A stretch of DNA of 9,055 nucleotides from Betaproteobacteria bacterium UBA7395. Lineage in GTDB: Bacteria; Pseudomonadota; Gammaproteobacteria; Burkholderiales; Rhodocyclaceae. The stretch lies in contig DKNF01000023.1 in assembly GCA_002470165.1 (NCBI GenBank), forward strand, positions 1 through 9,055, read 5' to 3'. The notes below the pieces were generated by a model. It saw nothing but the letters and a program-made list of their open reading frames with translations. It made no database searches and had not been told where the DNA came from. Positions 5,438 to 9,055 of the stretch are shown piece by piece (positions within the stretch are counted from its first letter, which is position 1; every line of letters begins with the position of its first letter). A program made the position numbers and the translations under genes.

Positions 5438-6709
5438 TCACGGCGCAAAATCCGGCAACACCCGCGGCACACGATGATTGGCCAGGCGCACGTAATCGGG
5501 CAGCCCCCGCCGGAAAGGTGGCGGATCTTCGCCTTCGATCAATGGCTGCAGATAGATCCGGCAGGCCTCGGTGATATGAAAACCATCGGCCGAGATGAAA
5601 TCGGCCGGCATCCGGTGCTCCTTGTTGGCCACGGCACTCAGCGGCACTTCGCCGATTTCCCAGCGATAGGGACGATCCGAAAGACGCTGCAAGGTCAGCA
5701 TGACGTTGTTACTACCGCGCACCGCCCGCTCGACCGCCGCAACACCGAGCGCATGCGCCTGCGCGACGTCGGTCCCGGAGGCCAGGTGTCGAGCCGCCCG
5801 CTGCAGGTAATCGGCCAGCGCCAGGTGATATTTGTAGCCGAAACGGGCGTGAATCAGTTCGCCGATGAAGCGTCCGACACCGCCGGCCCGGGTATGGCTG
5901 GGCAAATCGTCGAATCCATGTCCGCCAATTTCACAACCGCCGTCGTCGCAAAGCCCTTCGGCAACGGCGATGGCGCAGTAGCCATGGCGCCGGACACATT
6001 CATCGACCCGCGCTAGGAAACGCTCGGCATCGAACCTGACCTCGGGAAACAGCAGGATATGCGGGGGATCGCCTTCCTTCTCGCTGGCCAGACCGGCAGC
6101 GGCGGCGATCCAGCCGGCGTGGCGACCCATCGCCTCGAGGATGAAGACGCGGGTCGAGGTACGTGCCATCGACGCCACGTCGAAACCGGCCTCGCGCATC
6201 GAGGTGGCGACGTATTTGGCCACCGAGCCGAAACCCGGACAGGTGTCGGTCAGCGCCAGGTCGTTATCCACGGTCTTGGGAATGCCGATCACCGTCAGCG
6301 GATGACCGAGTTCGGCCAGCGTCTGCGACAGGTGCCAGGCGGCGCCCATCGAGCCGTCGCCGCCGTTGAAGAAGAAGTAGCCGATCTCGTGCGCGCGGAA
6401 AACCTCGATCAGGCGCTCGAAATGCGCGCGATGGGTGGCCAGCGGGCCGATGTGATAGCGACTGGAGCCAAAGGCACCGCCCGGACTGTAGCGCAGACGG
6501 GCGATGTCCTCGTCGGATTCGCGGCTGGTATCGATCAGGTCTTCGGTCAACGCACCGAGAATGCCGTCGTGGCCCGCATAGACCTTGCCGATCCGTTGCG
6601 GATGCAGCAAATGCAAACGGCGTGCTTCCTGGATCAGGCCGCACGCCGTTGCGTTGATCACGGCGGTGACGCCTCCCGACTGCGCGTAGAAGGCATTCTT
6701 CGCCGTCAT
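5438..6709 (-). CDS. 6-phosphofructokinase family enzyme (lineage resembling PPi-dependent forms)
   Basis: This 423-residue cytoplasmic enzyme should phosphorylate fructose 6-phosphate to fructose 1,6-bisphosphate. Visible motifs are AQSGGVTAVINA (9-20), YSPGGAFGSSR (74-84), NGGDGSMGA (115-123), PKTVDND (144-150, with Asp148 matching the catalytic base), MGRHAGW (194-200), FPE (221-223) and KYHLALADYLQR (293-304). Its length and overall sequence recall the PPi-dependent enzymes of methylotrophs and other proteobacteria. The specificity positions are mixed: Gly119 follows the GGD Asp as in ATP enzymes (PPi enzymes usually have a second Asp), while Lys145 is typical of PPi enzymes (ATP enzymes usually have Gly). 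The phosphoryl donor therefore cannot be settled here. ATG 6709 is 4 nt after the adk stop codon (TAAGCCGATG), so the two genes are almost certainly cotranscribed. The Shine-Dalgarno is weak, which also suggests coupling. Confidence 0.92.
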   Translation of the reverse strand: MTAKNAFYAQSGGVTAVINATACGLIQEARRLHLLHPQRIGKVYAGHDGILGALTEDLIDTSRESDEDIARLRYSPGGAFGSSRYHIGPLATHRAHFERLIEVFRAHEIGYFFFNGGDGSMGAAWHLSQTLAELGHPLTVIGIPKTVDNDLALTDTCPGFGSVAKYVATSMREAGFDVASMARTSTRVFILEAMGRHAGWIAAAAGLASEKEGDPPHILLFPEVRFDAERFLARVDECVRRHGYCAIAVAEGLCDDGGCEIGGHGFDDLPSHTRAGGVGRFIGELIHARFGYKYHLALADYLQRAARHLASGTDVAQAHALGVAAVERAVRGSNNVMLTLQRLSDRPYRWEIGEVPLSAVANKEHRMPADFISADGFHITEACRIYLQPLIEGEDPPPFRRGLPDYVRLANHRVPRVLPDFAP

Positions 6710-6713
6710 CGGC

Positions 6714-7382
<669 letters not shown>

Positions 7383-7440
7383 TTACGTATGAAAATTCTT
7401 GTTGTCGGCTGTTGTGGCGCCGTTCTCTAGACGGTCGAAG

Positions 7441-8226
7441 TTACCTGCTTATTCCCGCCCGGTCAAACAGTTTGCGCATCCTTTCGGCGTCTTCGGGCGT
7501 GTCCACACCGGGGGCCGGCGCGGCATCGACCAGGGCCACGCTGATCCGGTAGCCGTGCCAAAGCGCACGCAATTGCTCGAGCGCCTCGAAGCTTTCGGTC
7601 GGCGCCACGGACAGGCCCGCATAAGCCTTCAGGAAGCTGGCGCGGTAGGCGTACAGCCCGACGTGACGATACGCCGGAAAATCCGCCGGCAGGCTGGCAC
7701 CGCCGCCCTCGCGGGCAAAGTGGTCGCGCGCATAGGGAATCGGCGCCCGCGAGAAATAGGCGGCATCGCCATCGGCCCGGCACACCACCTTGACCACATT
7801 GGGATTGAAGAAATCGGCCGGATCGGCAATCGGGTGGGCGACGGTGGCGATATCGGCACCGCTGACCGCTAGCTGGCGGGCGGTCTGGACGATGATTTCC
7901 GGCTCGATCAGCGGCTCGTCACCCTGAACGTTGACGACGATGGTGTCGTTGCTCCAGCCGCGCTGGGCGACGACCTCGGCCAGCCGGTCGGTGCCGGTCG
8001 CATGATCGCTGCGCGTCATCAGTGCGGCAAATTCGTGGGCTTCGCAGGCGGCCCGTACCTCGGCATGATCTGTCGCCACCCAGATTTCCTCGGCACCCGA
8101 CAGGTGCGCCCGTTCGGCCACGCGCACGACCATCGGCTTGCCGCCAAGATCGAGCAGCGGCTTGCCGGGCAGCCGGCTCGACGCGAAACGCGCCGGGATG
8201 ACGACCTTGAAGGCCGGCGTGATCAC
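7441..8226 (-). CDS. kdsB: 3-deoxy-manno-octulosonate cytidylyltransferase (CMP-Kdo synthetase)
   Basis: This 261-residue cytosolic enzyme joins Kdo to CMP using CTP, activating Kdo for addition to lipid A. Visible motifs are [15 protein letters not shown] (10-24), [12 protein letters not shown] (71-82), NVQGDEPLI (99-107, with Asp103 a likely metal ligand), RHVGLYAYR (187-195), [20 protein letters not shown] (209-228) and [11 protein letters not shown] (240-250, with Asp242 the second likely metal ligand). The start is GTG 8226: homology begins just after it, and it overlaps the stop codon of the Trm112-like gene by four bases (GTGA). An in-frame ATG at 8307 exists, but the 27 extra residues are Arg/Ala/Pro-rich, lie over the Trm112-like gene in another frame and do not look like KdsB. 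The site before the GTG is weak, so translation probably depends on coupling. Confidence 0.96.
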   Translation of the reverse strand: MITPAFKVVIPARFASSRLPGKPLLDLGGKPMVVRVAERAHLSGAEEIWVATDHAEVRAACEAHEFAALMTRSDHATGTDRLAEVVAQRGWSNDTIVVNVQGDEPLIEPEIIVQTARQLAVSGADIATVAHPIADPADFFNPNVVKVVCRADGDAAYFSRAPIPYARDHFAREGGGASLPADFPAYRHVGLYAYRASFLKAYAGLSVAPTESFEALEQLRALWHGYRISVALVDAAPAPGVDTPEDAERMRKLFDRAGISR

Positions 8227-8399
8227 GCTTCGTCGGCGCCCAGCTGGCGCGCCTCGTCTTCGAGCATCACCGGAATGTCGTCGCGGATCGGGTAAGCCAG
8301 CTTGCACGGCTTGCAGACCAGCTCCTGCGCTGCCTTACGGTGTTCGAGGGGGCCCTTGCAGACCGGGCAAACGAGAATTTCAAGCAATCGGGCGTCCAC
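8223..8399 (-). CDS. Trm112-family small zinc-ribbon protein
   Basis: This 58-residue protein begins at GTG 8399 ([19 protein letters not shown]) and ends at a TGA that overlaps the kdsB start. It has two CxxC pairs, Cys11/Cys14 (CPVC) and Cys29/Cys32 (CKPC), then [13 protein letters not shown], which is the classic layout of the Trm112/YcaR (UPF0434) family. Eukaryotic and archaeal Trm112 activates methyltransferases. In proteobacteria the role is unclear, although the gene often sits between lpxK and kdsB as here. GGAG lies 7 nt before the GTG. The gene overlaps the lpxK end by 20 nt in another frame. It is easily missed because it is short and lacks an ATG. Confidence 0.93.
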   Translation of the reverse strand: MDARLLEILVCPVCKGPLEHRKAAQELVCKPCKLAYPIRDDIPVMLEDEARQLGADEA

Positions 8400-9055
8400 G
8401 CAGCTTCTCCACTATCAAATCGGTCAATGCCGACGACACGTCGGCCTCGACGGGCAGCACCCAGGCCTCCCCCGTCGTCAGTCCAGCGCATTTTACTGCA
8501 TCCTTCTCGGTCATCAGCAGCACGACATCGTCGCCGAAGGCCAGGTCGCCGGCCACATAGGCGTGATGATCGACAAAGGGGTGGGCAACGAAGTCCAGCC
8601 CCAGCCCCTGCAGTGTCGTAAAAAAACGCTGCGGGTCGCCGATGCCGGCCAGCGCGTGCAATTTCCTGCCGCGCAGCGCTGCTGCCGGGCAGCGTTGCGC
8701 CGGCTCGTCCAGACGCCAGAATTCGCCGGGCTGCAGACGCATGGCGAAGGCCGGCGTGCGGCCAGCCAGGCACTGCGCCGCAAAATCGTTGCCGATCACC
8801 GCATCGACCGATGCCAGGCGCCGCAAGGGCTCGCGCAACGGTCCCAGCGGCAGGCGCCAGCCGTTGCCGGCGCCACGCCGGTCGAAAACCGCCAGCTCGA
8901 CATCGCGGGCCAGGCGGTAATGCTGCAAACCATCGTCACACAACACCACATCGACTTCCGGATGCGCCGCCAGCAGCGCCTTGCCGGCCGCCGACCGATC
9001 CCGGCCGACCCATACCGGCACACCGCTGCGCCGGGCGAGCAGCACGGGTTCGTCG
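8380..9055 (-). CDS. lpxK: Tetraacyldisaccharide 4'-kinase (lipid A 4'-kinase), partial
   Basis: LpxK uses ATP to phosphorylate the 4' position of the lipid A disaccharide precursor at the inner face of the cytoplasmic membrane. The frame is open at the right window edge and shows 224 codons; the family is about 330-340 residues, so roughly the first third, including the P-loop, lies outside. Recognisable segments are [20 protein letters not shown] at the edge, [20 protein letters not shown] (DDGLQH at 8920-8937), [40 protein letters not shown] and [12 protein letters not shown]. The stop TGA at 8380 lies 20 nt inside the Trm112-like gene. It is the first visible gene of the envelope cluster, and its own promoter must lie beyond the window. 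Confidence 0.96.
   Translation of the reverse strand, partial: DEPVLLARRSGVPVWVGRDRSAAGKALLAAHPEVDVVLCDDGLQHYRLARDVELAVFDRRGAGNGWRLPLGPLREPLRRLASVDAVIGNDFAAQCLAGRTPAFAMRLQPGEFWRLDEPAQRCPAAALRGRKLHALAGIGDPQRFFTTLQGLGLDFVAHPFVDHHAYVAGDLAFGDDVVLLMTEKDAVKCAGLTTGEAWVLPVEADVSSALTDLIVEKLRGRPIA
8407..8410 (-). promoter_or_regulatory. Ribosome binding site deciding the GTG start of the Trm112-like gene
   Basis: GGAG on the minus strand lies 7 nt before GTG 8399, within the lpxK coding region. The [12 protein letters not shown] beginning is typical of the family, so the GTG is well supported. Confidence 0.6.

Noticed and set aside
8227..8307. ATG 8307 as the start of kdsB, giving a 288-residue protein
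   Set aside because: The added residues are Arg/Pro-rich and unlike KdsB. They lie over the Trm112-like gene in another frame. GTG 8226 directly precedes the conserved [15 protein letters not shown] region.

Overview
All genes in this GC-rich window are read from the minus strand, so the biological order runs from high to low coordinates. Gene content suggests a Gram-negative betaproteobacterium: lipid A and Kdo genes, a GTG-started Trm112-like gene, and an lpxK, Trm112-like, kdsB, adk, phosphofructokinase cluster. I think the order Rhodocyclales (Dechloromonas/Azonexus relatives) is most likely. That is inferred from remembered gene order and protein similarity, not from a search.

Region 1 (9055 to 5438) is a compact housekeeping and envelope cluster. 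It holds the 3' part of lpxK (lipid A 4'-kinase, cut by the window edge), a 58-residue Trm112-family zinc-ribbon protein, kdsB (CMP-Kdo synthetase), adk (adenylate kinase) and a 6-phosphofructokinase-family enzyme. The first three overlap. adk follows kdsB after 73 bp, and the phosphofructokinase begins 4 bp after adk. KdsB and LpxK both serve early lipopolysaccharide synthesis. Adk and the phosphofructokinase are energy-metabolism enzymes.

Region 2 (5437 to 5332) is a 106-bp AT-rich gap. It has a candidate -10 element and three copies of ATTGC spaced exactly 10 bp apart. I see no convincing terminator in it.

Region 3 (5331 to 1) is a large-adhesin secretion locus of the LapA/LapB/LapC type. 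It holds a type I secretion ABC transporter with a degenerate C39-like domain, an HlyD-type membrane fusion protein, a LuxR-type regulator with a receiver-like domain lacking the phosphoacceptor Asp, and, after a 107-bp AT-rich gap, the N-terminus of a giant adhesin. The adhesin has an N-terminal retention module with a PAAG motif like a LapG protease site, followed by Calx-beta-like repeats. The first three genes overlap at stop and start codons and look translationally coupled. The TolC-like outer-membrane channel and the LapD/LapG control proteins are not in this window.

Most genes belong to known families. The points worth a second look are the regulator coupled to the secretion genes, the phased repeats before the secretion operon, the mixed ATP/PPi specificity residues in the phosphofructokinase, and the predicted protease-controlled release of the adhesin.
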